From: Straminergon stramineum
Taxonomy: Eukaryota > Streptophyta > Bryopsida > Hypnales > Calliergonaceae
NCBI GenBank assembly: GCA_963920665.1
Contig: OY987265.1
Coordinates: 3,167,001 to 3,231,000 of the forward strand
Length of the DNA stretch: 64,000 bases
Direction of reading: 5' to 3'
Of the stretch, positions 34,650 to 46,745 are shown piece after piece. A program made the position numbers and the translations under genes. Positions within the stretch are counted from its first letter, which is position 1; every line of letters starts with the position of its first letter. The notes under the pieces were generated by a model, which saw only the letters and a list, made by a program, of their open reading frames with translations, searched no databases and was not told the DNA's origin.

Positions 34650-34735
34650 AAGTGTAGTGGAAGGCCCCCAAAAAATCTTAGTCAAACTTGACTATGGTTT
34701 TTGAGGATCCTTACGCTACTCTTGATTTAGAAAAA
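34650..34735. repeat. Palindrome family copy 17
   Basis: GGCCCCCAAAAAATC, core TTAGTCAAACTTGACTATGG, then TTTTTGAGGATCC. The inner TAGTCAA/TTGACTA pair is symmetrical though different from other copies. It lies in the Mutator-like gene intron. Confidence 0.6.
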
Positions 34736-34785
34736 AAAATTGAAATGTTCTTGGAATTACTGCACTACAAATATTCTTGGCCTTC

Positions 34786-34872
34786 ATAAATCAAAGTAGC
34801 ATAAAGTACCCCCCAAACCTTAGTCGAATCCAACTATGGTTTTAGAGGTGCCGTTCTGAACTCTCATTTTTC
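34786..34872. repeat. Palindrome family copy 18
   Basis: AAAGTACCCCCCAAACC, core TTAGTCGAATCCAACTATGG, then TTTTAGAGGTGCC. It lies in the Mutator-like gene intron. Confidence 0.65.
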
Positions 34873-36815
34873 CAAAAAACCAATAATGATCAAAATTCAT
34901 TTCCTTCATCCTTTTGAATTGTATAAGTGTACTTATGATTTTCTGGCAAATGGACTTGTAGGGTTTGACCTTAGAAGAAATGGTCGATATGCCTTCTTGC
35001 AATTTATCAGAAACGGTTCACATTAAGTGGTTGCAGATGTCTGGCAAAAGAGGAAACAATTTGTTTGATGCCACTTGTGATGATAGCATTCACACGTGGA
35101 TGCAAATGAAAAACTACAGAGCGTACTTGAGAGGTAATGCTTCTGGATCTGGTCCATCAAAGGGGGAGTTGAAGCTCAGAGCTGCAAGACATAGTGGAGA
35201 TCCAAAGAAAATGGCAAAAGCACTAAACACATTACCTGGAACTCCGGATTTGGGAACTAGGGTCCCACACTTGGAAGGAGAGGAAGTTTTTGGGAGCATG
35301 AAGAGGAAATTCGACATACCTATTGGTGATGCACGAGACTCACATCGACCGGACAAAGTGAACTTCTCTCAACCTCGTGTTCGTACAAGGTCCACAATGG
35401 TTGGTAAGGAGTCTTCCCATGGTGAAGCAAATCAATTACAAGCTAATACTATCCCTCACGTGACTGTTGCTTTTGAGAGCGGTTGTGGCACATTGTAAGG
35501 ATCAACTACAAATCGAACAGCAAATGCCAAGCTCAGCAACGAAGTTTGAATTTGAAGTGCACGGCAAAAATTGCAAGGGGAACCAAGGGCACACCAACTC
35601 CAACATATCGGGGGAGGAAAGAAGATTATGAGAGTCGCTAGGAGGTAGTGGCGGATTTCTGGTTTTGTTGGGATGACATCGAAAGATGTGTGAAGGGAAC
35701 AAAAAGCAAATGGGTCCTTAATTGGCCTGAAGCGCCTAAGGTGTGGCTTGTTTTGACAGGAACAAATCTCAATCAAGAGGAGGCCCAATTGTTGCAGCAT
35801 GCTGGCTTCCGTTTGCAAGAGCGCCCAACGTTGTCACCCCATCGACTCTTCAATATGTTCAATATATTTGAGAGCATTTTATATGATCATCAGCCACCAC
35901 CAAATCCCGATACATATCCAACGATGAGGATTGAGGAACAACAAAACAATACAACGAATTGCAAATGCACCAACAGCATATCAACGGAACAAGTGGGAGA
36001 GTGTTGGCAATATGAGAGGTCAAATTCTTGGAGTGACATTGCTTCCCTTTCCTGGTCTAGGTGCAATAGTTTTTCTCGAGACTGGATTAGAGCATAACAA
36101 GAATGTGTATAGAATTACACTAGGTCAATTTCCAGCATGCATATGTCCAGACTTTGTGAATATGGTTGTTTCTACCATTGGAGGCCGCCAACAATACATA
36201 AATTGCAAGCACTTATACTATTTGTATAGTACTTCTAGAAGATGGATACCCATGAACATAAGTTCATTCATGCTCCAAGTTATAGCTTCAACAAGTTGAA
36301 GCTTCTTCTTGTTCGAGCAGGGATTGTTAATATTCTAGAATAGGCATGGTCATAATTTTCTAGGTATTTCACGAGTATTGTATTACTACATAGTTATTAC
36401 AAGTGTAATGACCCCTAAACCTATGGAATGGAAAATGTGCATGCTTTCATAGTGTATATGACTACATAATCTAGCTAGACAGATGAAATTAGTACAATGA
36501 ATTTTCTCCCAAATAGCATGGATCTACCATATTTGCAACTTTCGCAATATTTTATATTGTAGTACTTGAATTAAGTGCTGAAATTCTCCCCTTCCCTTTC
36601 CCATTTCTTTTTCACCTTCGTTTCTTTCTTGTGCCTAAACTCGTAACCCAAAAAAAAAAGATAATAAAATATAAAATTTAACATAATCCATGGTTATAGA
36701 GGACACAGTCATAGGTTACAAAACTTACCAAAAATAGTAAGTTTTTCTCTATTTTTGAAAAAAAATGTTACCAATAAATATTTTAGGGAAAAATTTTTTT
36801 TTAAATGTTTTGGGG

Positions 36816-36860
36816 GCTCTAGGCTCACAAGCTCCATTCTCCAAGCTCGCCTTCTAGCAT
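36816..36860. repeat. GAGC-rich short repeat, copy 3
   Basis: CTAGGCTCACAAGCTCC followed by CAAGCTCGCCTTCTAGCA, 470 bp 3' of the Mutator-like gene. It has the same orientation as the copy 3' of copy A. Confidence 0.4.
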
Positions 36861-36929
36861 CATTGTATATGCTTTCAATTAGAACTTTATAACAATTGTT
36901 CTCAAACTGACAATTCTAGAGATGAATCT

Positions 36930-37660
36930 AAACATTTTGGGGCCAATGCGCCATGTGCTATTGTCACATCCAAAATAAAAATAAGAAATAATTTTCTAAT
37001 TTTTCTAATTTGTAAAAACTTCGAAATTCAACAATGGAGTATGAAGGCTTTGTTACAATGTAAGAGGTTAAACTTTTAATATGAATAGTGAAAGCTTTAT
37101 GTAGAAAAGGAGTGCAAGGGCTTTGTTTCATAGTGTTTTGACGTGCGATGTGAAAGTCATGGTTTTTCAAAAATAAAAGATTATTTAATTCAATTTTCTA
37201 ATTCATAAAAAACTTTGAAATTCCATAGCTTTCAATCTTGATTTAACTAATTATGGACTTATCTACAAATTATAGACATTTTTTGTAATGAAAAATGTAT
37301 CAACTAACAACCGAAATTTGTCTGTATTTTATTTTAATTTATTTCATTTGATCCGAAATGATGATTTTTGATCCATTTCAACTCAAAAATTTACATTTGG
37401 ACTAAATGTAGATAAAATTTTCATCATTCATCTATAGATGTGATGCTAATTATGAACTATGGAAAGTCTAGAATTAGTTAAATCGGGTTTTTTCACACCA
37501 TAGGTCCAAATGCCACAAAACAAAGTCCATGCACTCCTCCTTGCAAAAAAAACTTTCCAACAGTACCAATAACGCGACCAAAGGACTCATAATTTCTTAG
37601 ATCTTAGTGTGTCAAATAAACAAAACAAATAATCAAACAACCTAATTTAAGGTTTAGATT
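36930..37660. repeat. R1 repeat cluster, copies b and c
   Basis: GCGCCATGTGCTATTGTCAC opens a direct partial copy at about 36947. An inverted piece with AAGGGCTTTGTTTCATAGTG lies at about 37108, and a further direct piece (CACACCATAGGTCCAAATG... CAAACAACCTAATTTAAGG) at 37495-37655. No gene. Confidence 0.45.
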
Positions 37661-39390
37661 CCATGGGCAATGGTTCTCCCCATAATTAGAGAGTGGGAAG
37701 GTATTATGTCTCTTTAGGCACCTAAAAGGGAATTATCAATTAAGAAAAAAAGAAAGAAAGTTGAGATCAAATAAAAACTTAGGAATAAAAATTTGAATTT
37801 TTTTTATAGGTTTATATAGTATTATAGAATATTATATAGTAAAAATATTTTTCAAACCTTTCTATAAATAGAATATTAAGAGGCATAGTTATAGGTCCAA
37901 AACTCAAATTACAATAAATTATCCAATTTTAGGAATTTCAAGTTAGAGTAGAAACTACACATTATTCAATTTATTTCATTAAGTGGGTCTAAACTCCAAA
38001 ATGATCACTTTTATGGTCCAAATTCACATCAAGAGTAAGGAGCTTAAAGTTGCCAAAATACACTATATGATGATCTATGGACTAAGCATTTCCTTGTGGA
38101 GACAAGTCAAAATATACCACAATGAAGAAATAATCAATTCCAAATCTATTCCCTTAAGTGCATGCAAGAAACTCCCATCAACAAATTTGGATGAAAAAAT
38201 ATATTTTTTCATCCACTAGGCCTCTTCAAATAATTTAATAGACTCCAAACATTCTCCTAGGCATTTTAAGGTTAACCTCCTTCACATTCGTTACTTAGTT
38301 AATGTAGGTTGGTTATGAATTAGGAATCTACGAAAATAAAGCATAACAATTGTAATGAATTGGATTATGCCAAATAATGAGACCCTCCTAGAAATTAGTT
38401 GTGGACATTGCTATGGCTTTGAATAACATTCTTGAGTAGCTCCCATGCGTAATTTTAAAAGATACTACCTATGACCATTTAGTCAAACCTCAAATCTTCA
38501 AAATTTTCTTACTATACATCTTCTATTTTGCTGCTATTTGTGATGGAAACTCTTTTGTTTCATTTTTCAAAGATGAAATCAAACATCTAGGAGCTTGTTT
38601 ACACCTAAAAACTTGGGGTGAGGACCCAAAGAAATGAAGTCTTTTGATTAGAAGATAGCTATGGTACAAACCCAAAGTTCTAATCAAAACACTCCATTTC
38701 TTTGGGCTCCAAACCAAAGTTTTTGGTGTAAAAAATCCCTAATATATATCATGAAACTTCAAGCTTTTTCATAAAAATTTCAAGTTATCATGAATTTTTG
38801 AGGAAAAAGTGAAGGAAATTCACATCAAATACAAAAACAATTTAAAGTATTTGAAAATTTTAGAGAAGTAGAACATTTTAGTATGAAACATTTTGGTATA
38901 AAGAAAACTTCCATGTCACTATATTTAGAAACGTAATACTAGATCTCCAACTTCAAACTTCAATAAAATGTCCTTTTTTAGTAAATTTTTCAATTTTTCA
39001 AGCAGAGTATGTACTTAACTTCAAAAGTTTCATTCTGTTAGTTTTTTTTAAAAGCAAAAGAAATTAATTTGAATGCCACAAGCAAGTTTTATAGGGGAAA
39101 AGAACTCAAAGTACTAAAATAAAACATGTACTATGTATGCCATCTTTTGGACAAACTATCCCATATAATATAATTAATCAACTAAGATGGATTGAACTTA
39201 ATTGAAATGATGTAGATACAACATCGATCCGTAAAGCATTAGGGGTGTTTCTAGCATAGCTCTTGTTTTCTTGACTAGCAATTGTAATAAGCCTAATTCC
39301 TCATTTGTGTAGCATAATTTCAATGATCAAAACTATTGAAATGAAAGAGGACTTGTGTAGCTTTCATATGAAAAAAGATCAAGGGAATCG
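37660..39390. other. Gene-poor AT-rich stretch
   Basis: No coding feature or clear repeat boundary recognised. Short frames here have no family resemblance. Confidence 0.3.
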
Positions 39391-39399
39391 CATAATTTC

Positions 39400-40010
39400 T
39401 GAGAAAATTCCACCATTGACAAGGAGGGTTGCAAGGGCTTTGTTTCATGGCATTTAGACTTATGGTGTGAAAGTTATTGAATTTCAAAGTTTTTATAAAT
39501 TAAAAGGGGTTTAGCCATTACTTTTGACATCCCAATGGCTATGGCAATGGCATAAGGCATAACTAGTCCATACCTTAAGTTAGGTTATTTGTTTATTACA
39601 TTGAGATTTCTTGGACCATGTGTCCCCTTGTCACGTTATTTATACCATCAAAAAGCTCTCTAAGGGGAGGGAGGGATGGGCTTTGTTTGGTGGTGTTGAG
39701 ACCTACATTGTAAAAATGATTGAATTTCAAAGTTTTTATGAATTAAAAAATTAGAAAATTACTTTTACTTTTATTTTGGTTGTGGCATCAGTACAACGTA
39801 CGTTAGTCTATATCTAAAGTTAGATTGTTTGTTTTGTTTTGATTGATTGATTTGTTTGTTTGTTACAATGGGATCATCAAAACCGTGTGTCCCTTGGTTG
39901 GCATTCTTGGTACCATCACAAAGCCCTCCGCAAGGAAGGGTGCATGGGATTTGTATCATGGTGTTCCGACTCATAGTTTAACCCCTAAAGTCCGAAGGCT
40001 TTTTTTCCAT
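39400..40010. repeat. R1 repeat cluster, inverted copies d and e
   Basis: Two inverted, partly overlapping copies. AAGGGCTTTGTTTCATGGCA at about 39430 and GGGCTTTGTTTGGTGGTG at about 39678 correspond to the CATCCCTCC...AAAGCC part of R1 read backwards. Confidence 0.45.
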
Positions 40011-40200
40011 CACAAAACCTTCAAAACTGCCATTTCTATTGTGAAGAGTAAAATGAAAACTTAAATTTCTTTTTTTTGCATATCTAACCATAGGATCTTG
40101 TATTGAACTAATATAAAAATGTGTGAAAGAAATTTCAAAAACCTTGACCTTACAAATTGCAAGATATTTACATTTAAAGTGAATAAAATAAGTGTTTTAC
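40010..40200 (+). repeat. Dispersed repeat R3, copy a
   Basis: AAAACTGCCATTTCTA, ATAGGATCTTGTA, ATTGCAAGATAT and TTACATTT match 63775-63960 in the same order. An inverted relative lies at about 56860-56970. Confidence 0.5.
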
Positions 40201-41034
40201 ACCTTACTTGACTAGATTTTTTGGCTTTAAATCTTCTTAACTTTAAATTTTTGCACTACCAATTTTGATTTTATAAATTTTTATGTTGAAGAGTTTAGTT
40301 GAGAATTTAGAAAAAAAAATTCAACAAAAAGACATTTAATTTTCACTCATTAAAAAATTGTTAAGTAGAAGTAGGTTTAAGATTGAAGGGAAAATCAAAA
40401 CGTCAAGAGCTCTAAGATGAAATTGAAACACAATAATCTCAACAATGAGATTGTTCTAGCAAACAAATTTAACTTTGTCTAACAATTTGTTTTGAAAAAT
40501 TGTAAAAATTGTGTTTAGAAATGAATTCTACAAGTATTTTTTTCATAAAGATACTTAGATTTTTGTGTAAAATTAACCCCAAAACAAGAGTGTCCATAAC
40601 TTTCTCATCACTAGTCCAAATAGAATGATTCAAAGCTTTAGATGGAGACAAAGAATAGACCTTTGAAAAGAAAATGAAAAAAAAACAATTTTCTATGACT
40701 TTCTTTGAGTTTCTTTTTGGACTTAGGGTGGCATAACTTTTGCTCCCGGGCACCGATTGAAATAAAAATTATATTCCCCCAAAGCTAATCTGAATACCCA
40801 TCTTCGAAAAAAGTTTCAAAAATCATGTCAAAAATTGAGATCATACAAGCCTACCCAAAATCCCAAGAGTCCCCATAGGAACTTTAGGACTTTAGGGGGT
40901 AAAAGATACTGAAGTTTGAAGTATCATTTTAGGGATGAAAGTAACATCCTAGTTTTCTCTTTCTTGTCTTCACCTAAAATTAGTGAGAATTTTGATGCTC
41001 TAGGGATGCAATCCCCAGTGATTGCTACTAGAGT

Positions 41035-41195
41035 TGGTGACTTGATTATTTGGAATAGGCAAGGGCCTATTCCTTGTATCTTTTCTTTTTTTCTGCTCCT
41101 TTCTATCCAGCTGGTGGGCTTGGCTGCTTTGTACTGTGTCGCTTTGCAATGGAATCTCGTTTTGTTAAAAATAAAAAATAAAAAATTAGCAAGAA
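41035..41195 (+). mobile_element. LINE-like 3' tail remnant
   Basis: CTGGTGGGCTTGGCTGC, a Cys/Phe-coding tail, GGAATCTCGTTTTG and then (A3-6 T)n, i.e. AAAAATAAAAAATAAAAAAT. This resembles the 3' end of plant LINE elements. No reverse-transcriptase sequence is visible upstream, so it would be a 5'-truncated copy. Confidence 0.35.
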
Positions 41196-42405
41196 TCTAG
41201 CATTAACTTAATGAGCTGGAAGTTGTACAAAATTACAAGATACTAGGTGGATTCTTCGTGTATCCTAATAACGACAACCGACTTAACACTTGCAATCAAT
41301 CATTTAGGAAAAGTAGAGCTCATAAAGAATTCATAAGAAAATTACAAAATGAGGATGGCCCCGGCAATGCCAATCAAAATAAGGTCGCAAATTCACAACA
41401 TTTCCAATAACAACCATAAATTCTTTGAATCTCTAGACGTATTCACAACCATGGATTTTTTTTATGGTTTTACGGTGCCACATTGCACTAAAAAAAATTA
41501 AAAAGACTAAAAAATGGCAAAACACTGTGAAAATTTTTGCCAAAAAACTTCTAATTAAAAAAAAATCTTTGATGAAATCATGAGATTGTGGATGAAAATA
41601 GAATTATGGATATGGGATATGTGCTAATGTGATATTTTCTATCCAATATGTGGATAAATGTTGAAATTTGGAGCACTACTATAACATTTTATATCCCCAC
41701 TAAGGCACTTCATAAAAAATGAAATAAAAAAGCCTTACTCACAACTTCCTCCAATAGCAACATCTCAATGTTCTTCACCTAATCAAATTTTTAAAAATAA
41801 AAAAACAAAACTCATATGAAATTGATTTATGTTTAGTCGTAATGGATGCATTTAGGTGGTGTTATTGTAGTTAGAAGAATGTGCACTATGAGATTTGCCA
41901 CTTCCATTATTTAATTCTATTTATTTTTGGAACTCATTTTTAAGATCTCACTTCTTCTACTAAGAATGAAGCTTGACATAAACCATGATTTTAGATAATT
42001 CTAAATATTCACAACATCTTATTTTTCAAGATCGATGTGGTACAAATGTAAGTGAAATGCCACGAGAACCTAGAAAACAATTGCATAGATAAAAAGTCTT
42101 ATTTTGATGTTTTTCTCAGAAAGATGAATTACATTAAAAAAAATTCTTTAATTACAAATACATGATTGTCCTACTTCAATGCTAATGTTATCACTTCCTT
42201 TACAACCTTGTAGGACACTTGGGTTGAGTTAGAAAACCATTCGAATTAAAAACATAGGGTCATTTTTATTCATGAATGGTAACATTTCTATTGAGTTATA
42301 AATTGTACACGTAATGTAGGGTGATTCAAACTCAAAAATGGAATAATTTGAGAATTTAATTTGAATTTTTCTAAAATATTATAGAATATACTTCAATTAT
42401 TCCAA
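41195..42405. other. Gene-poor AT-rich stretch
   Basis: Nothing recognised. Confidence 0.3.
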
Positions 42406-42610
42406 GTATGTGATAGCCCCCATTTAAATACCCTCTTAGTGCACGTGGTTATGATAGATATATGTTAGTGATCCCTTCAACTATACAAAAAATATTACTC
42501 AATTCCTAAGAATAATTCCCATTAAAATGTTGCAAGAACAAATTCTTTGATGTAGATATATAATATCTTATTTGAAGGTGATTCTTTAAGGCCCACATGT
42601 CTTGTTATGA
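42405..42610 (+). repeat. Dispersed repeat R4, copy a
   Basis: TGTGATAGCCC, TATATGTTAGTGATCCCTT, TTCTTTGATGTAGAT, GATTCTTTA and GGCCCACA recur in order at 47245-47460. Confidence 0.6.
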
Positions 42611-43379
42611 ATTAAAAAATTATTTTTATTTTTATTTTATTATACTATAGTAACAGCATGGGGAAAAGTCTCAAAAAGATAGAATGCACTACATGAATCA
42701 ACATTTTAGATATGGTGGAGCCTCAATTATTTACTATGATCTTTCAAAAGTAATCTTATCATCTCACTTTGGATTTAAGTGTATAAAGTCTCTACTTGTA
42801 GTCACAATTTCATCCATTTGGATGCTCATATATTCATTCTTACACATTTCAATCTAGAATGTGAAAGTTCTTTTGACTTTTAAATCCATATTTGATAGTT
42901 TTAAGAAAAATATTGTATTAATTATTTCATAGGGTATTGTTGCATTTTGATGGGCCCCGTTAGGAGACGCTTACGCTCCCCTAACGGGGGAACTTCGGGA
43001 TATCTCGAGAACGTTGAGATCGCGGAATGCTGGGATGAAGTGATTAGGGTTTTGGTTGGTCGATTGCAAGGCTGCCTTGTTTTGAACTCTCTCCATCGGC
43101 ACAATCGCCACCTAAATATTTCGATTCCTCTGAGTATGACGAGATGATCACTCTTCAGATTTCTTCCCTGTCAATGTTTTCAGATCTTCTCTAACGACAA
43201 AGTTCGAAATTGGCCAATTGGGCCTTCTGTGAAGCCCTCCATGAAGTTGCCGTGTTTTCCAATTCACTGATTGCTTCCCACATGACCCATCGCAGTATGA
43301 ATCGATTGCTAGGATGTGGAAGCTGGTAGAGTCCTTTCAAGTGGTGTAGTTGGGGCCAAAGGAGGGAGGAGACGGAGAA

Positions 43380-43541
43380 GGTGAGACCTCCTCAGCGGGA
43401 GTTATGGAGAATAACAATCGGGTGCCCGGTGCTTCCCCGATGCTGGGGAATGTGGACGGAGAGCGCGTGGTAGTGAAGTTGAAGGGTTATTTCAGTCTCG
43501 GCAAGAGCATGATCGACAAGGCGATACGGGCTACTTAGGGG
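43380..43541 (+). pseudogene. Possible spastin MIT-domain exon fragment
   Basis: GNVDGERVVVKLKGYFSLGK and SMIDKAIRAT resemble the first MIT helix of plant spastin-type AAA ATPases (ERVAxKLRGYFxLAKEEIxKxVRA). The frame stops at TAG just where the usual EEWG would follow, and no AAA domain follows. It is probably a captured or decayed exon. The surrounding 42.95-44.6 kb is less AT-rich than its neighbours and contains TTAGGGTTT leader-like motifs, but no complete gene. Confidence 0.35.
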
Positions 43542-43544
43542 AAT

Positions 43545-45800
43545 TCGGGGTGCGTTTGGTTTTGAATTTTTGAGGGTGGAGTTTGCTGATGGTGTTTCAG
43601 TGAGTTGGGGTAGCGAGAAGCCGAGCTACAACAACACTAGCGTGTGGAGCATGCTGAGCGGAAGTCGCAGCTCAAAGAGCGTCTGCGACAATGCAAGGAC
43701 GAGCTTCTTCAAGGTAATGATTTGATTGCTACTTTGCGGTTTTGGAATTTTGAATCAACGAAATTAGTCTCTGGAACTCAACAGAGAGGAAGAATATTTG
43801 TAGAGTGGAGATTTGAGACATTGCAATGTGATGCTATTGATACCAAAGGAGTGAATTCTTGAATTTGAGCCTCTTGAACTGAGAGAATTGATGGTGACTG
43901 TTATTGTCGCAACCACTTTACTGTGCTTGTGCCATTGTCAGCTATCAATTTCGTCACTGCTTTGTCCGGTATTAGTTGAATCAATGCTCAGGTTTTGTTT
44001 TTCCGCCGTTTTGCTTGGACTTCCAGTTGTTTGATTTAGGGTTTATGAACAAATCACAAGAATATACAGCATGTCTCCCTTTCCATGAAACTATCGTGAA
44101 CTTCAAGTGCGGGTAGCTTTGAGGATGACCGTTGTTACAATGAGTTTACGGTGCTAGATCCTTCGCCTGCTATCTGTCGTTTGGGCAAATACAATTTGAA
44201 TCGGTGCTTCTTTCGCCATTTGTGTGGTTTAGGGTTTAGGATAAATCGTTAAGCTCTTCGGCACAGTTTCCTTTCCGTTTTTCGATAAGAATCCCTATGT
44301 ATGCTATTTCATTGTACGGTAAAGGTAAGTGATGCATTTCGACATTCATGGCATCGTTTGGATGCAAGACGCCCTCGATACGCTTGGTGGATACTGAGTT
44401 TCCCTGTCGTTATTGATATAGCATGGCTTTCTACCGAACTTACATGGCAAAGTACCCTGATTATAGCCATATTGCAGAGGCAGCAAATGGATCTGTCATG
44501 GGATACAGTACGACCCGAACTTGATTTCGATTGTTCCTGAATTTTTGTCAATTTGGATCTCTCTGTGCTTATTTGAAGCATTGAAAATTTGGTGTTGTTC
44601 CATCGAAGAAATAATCAATTTCCCTTTTTGTCCTTAAGACACGAGTCGTTGTGTTCTGCAAAGAATTATGATGGTTGATTTAATTTTCTAATTACTTGTC
44701 TCGTGTTAGATTTTGGCCGATTTTGCTTGCCGATTTTGCTGCATCAGTTGAAGAATTGGAATCCAGACGAGCACTGGACGATGTGCTGCTAGAGCACTAG
44801 CTAGACGATGCAGGGAAAATGTTTAAATTGGAAAGAAACAGTAAAATCTCAAAACATTCTGTGATCCTGTATTCTTAGATTTTGACCAGGCATTTTCTAG
44901 TATAGTTGTGATGTCCTCTTTGTGCGAATATAGATTTGGTGTTATATGTCAGTGTGCTGCGAGGATGCTGTTTTAGTGAGCTACTATTGTAGAATTTCAT
45001 TAGGTTTTGGGGGAAGCTTTTGCTAAGGGAGATATAGTAGGGTTTGATTATAATATAGTAGAAAGTGAATTTGTATAGTGCAGTACACAGAGTGTTGTTA
45101 GTGAAGGCAAGTAGCAGATTAATTGTAGATTTTATGGATGGATTCTGCACTAGAATGTACTGTAAATTTTATGGATGGATTCTATAGTAGAATGTACTCT
45201 ACAATTTAAATCGATTTCTTCTTCATGAAGATCTCAAATCCTTTATTTTGATGAACATTCTATTTCTGCTTCTAAACCAATGGCAAGAACCTTCATCCGC
45301 TATTACTGTGATTTTCATGAGTTCAAAGGGCAGATGAAATTGCTAAGTTCAATTACGGGTAGTTTTCTACTGTTGAAAAAACAGTTCTAAACCAGTTCTA
45401 AACCAGTTCTGCAGTCACTTATTTGATTTTTGTAATTTGGAGCATCCTCAACGCAATTGGCAACTCGGTTTTGGAGAAAATTATCACTTTCACTTTATTG
45501 TCAGGGAATGAGAAACTTACATGAGGATCAGATTTGGCATAAAGTAAGTCATTTGTGTATTGTGCCTAGTGTCATCTTGTGGTTGGTGGAAAGTGATGTT
45601 GACCTTTCAAAATCTGATGCAGAAGCTAAACTTTTAAAAACATTTTCTAGTAAAATTTTGTACGAAGAAAAATGGAGTTGAGATTTAGCCCCTAAATGTC
45701 CAGATTCATCTCCAGAAATGATGATTTGAGAAAAATCATTATAAAGTGCTATTTGGAAGCATATTTTGGAATTGAAATGCAAATAAAAGTAGTCGAATTT
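43545..45800. other. Genic-looking debris without a complete gene
   Basis: Contains a short helical frame (KSQLKERLRQCKDELLQ at about 43660) ending at a possible GGTAATG donor. Several 40-80 residue frames without family resemblance follow. I cannot assign any gene. Confidence 0.25.
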
Positions 45801-45805
45801 GATTT

Positions 45806-46222
45806 GTAGATTCCATTTGTAGGGTTAGATTCACCAATGCTATCACCAATCTTTTTTTATAAATTTTGAAAGAGAAATTCCAAAATTCCTTCAAAATTCA
45901 ATTGCAAGGAAAATATTATCATTTTTTGAGTAAAATTTGTTGGAATGGACTTGAAATGAGGTTCTCTTCACATGGTGATTTTTTGAATTTTTTGTGATCT
46001 TCCTATCTATGACCTCATTTTGGCTAATCTAGTTTTGAACTAAAGTCAATGTTGTTTGACCACTTGACATACTTGCACGTTTGTAATTTTAGAAAAATAT
46101 GAACTCTAGTAACACCAAATCCAACCCTTAGATACAACAAAAACTTGATAACATATCTTCACAAATTAAAATAACTTTCATCCAAGTAGTTAGGAGGATG
46201 AAACTAGAGTTTCAATTTGTTC
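45806..46222 (-). repeat. Dispersed repeat R2, copy b (inverted)
   Basis: Reverse complement relative of 20994-21440. GGTTCTCTTCACATGGTGAT and ACTCTAGTAACACC are the clearest anchors. Confidence 0.6.
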
Positions 46223-46647
46223 ATTGTCTAGAAAATGGACGTCAACGCATTGAGGGATTAATCCAAGTTGTTTCATATTCTTTGGACCTTCATGGAATTA
46301 GTTACAAATTTTTGAAGTTGAAATGTTGTGGTCACTAAAAGCAACCACCTCTTGAAATGTACAAGTACATTACTACTAAATATATTGAAGGAAAAAAAAT
46401 GTACCTTTGTGTCATGTTCAATTTTAGAGCACAATCCTTGTTCCTTTTTCTAATGTAATCCTTATATACTTGCATCCTTGAAAATTTAAATATTTCCACT
46501 ACATCATTGTGGGACTAAGTTTGGACCATTTACATCCACCAATCCCATCTCCATTCTAATAGGAAGCTATCGGGATTTCTAACCACATTTTACATATCTC
46601 TTTTTGCAGGAAAATATTTCGATTGAATATATGTGTGGAATGTTCCT

Positions 46648-46745
46648 TAACCCTTGAAGGATAAACAAAGAATTCACCTATAGGTCTACTAATTGGAGTA
46701 TTTTGATGACTACCTTGGTTATGGGGTCTTGTATCCTTTAAGGGT
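46648..46745. mobile_element. Short TTAA-bounded inverted repeat (piggyBac-like MITE relic)
   Basis: TTAACCCTTGAAGGATA at the left and TATCCTTTAAGGGTAAA at the right, with about 65 bp between. One TTAA is changed to TAAA. Confidence 0.4.

Larger units (their letters stand above)
32161..36343 (+). pseudogene. Mutator-like (MULE) transposase-type gene with zinc-binding N-terminal module and SWIM finger, decayed
   Basis: The frame starts MVCIRVDGQEVPLVFPVEDG and shows, in order: a Ser/Pro-rich linker; GHPWYKLMTTN; a zinc-binding module (CAGYLACG, EWSGCTTFPF, CKVCKK, FGKHAHPVAKG; about 33000-33330); a helical region; a catalytic-type region (CHVYDFGYKKVMTIATCDM, NFKGFMANSAIANWNAVRIV, ERTCLLHW, FKYRQWGGFNHM); after an intron (34317-34961), LTLEEMVDMPSCNLSE and GPSKGELKLRAARHSGDPKK; and a SWIM finger (CICPDF ... 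INCKHLYYLY, about 36135-36225). It ends KLKLLLVRAGIVN. Stops at 32257, 33798 and several later places, plus frameshifts near 33050 and 36235, show decay. No terminal inverted repeats were found. Confidence 0.68.

Noticed and set aside
42946..43000. GGCCCCGTTAGGAGACGCTTACG...CCCTAACGGGG as a tRNA or structured RNA
   Set aside because: It has a local inverted repeat (CCCCGTTAGG/CCTAACGGGG-like) but no tRNA arms, A/B boxes or terminator; left as an unexplained short hairpin.
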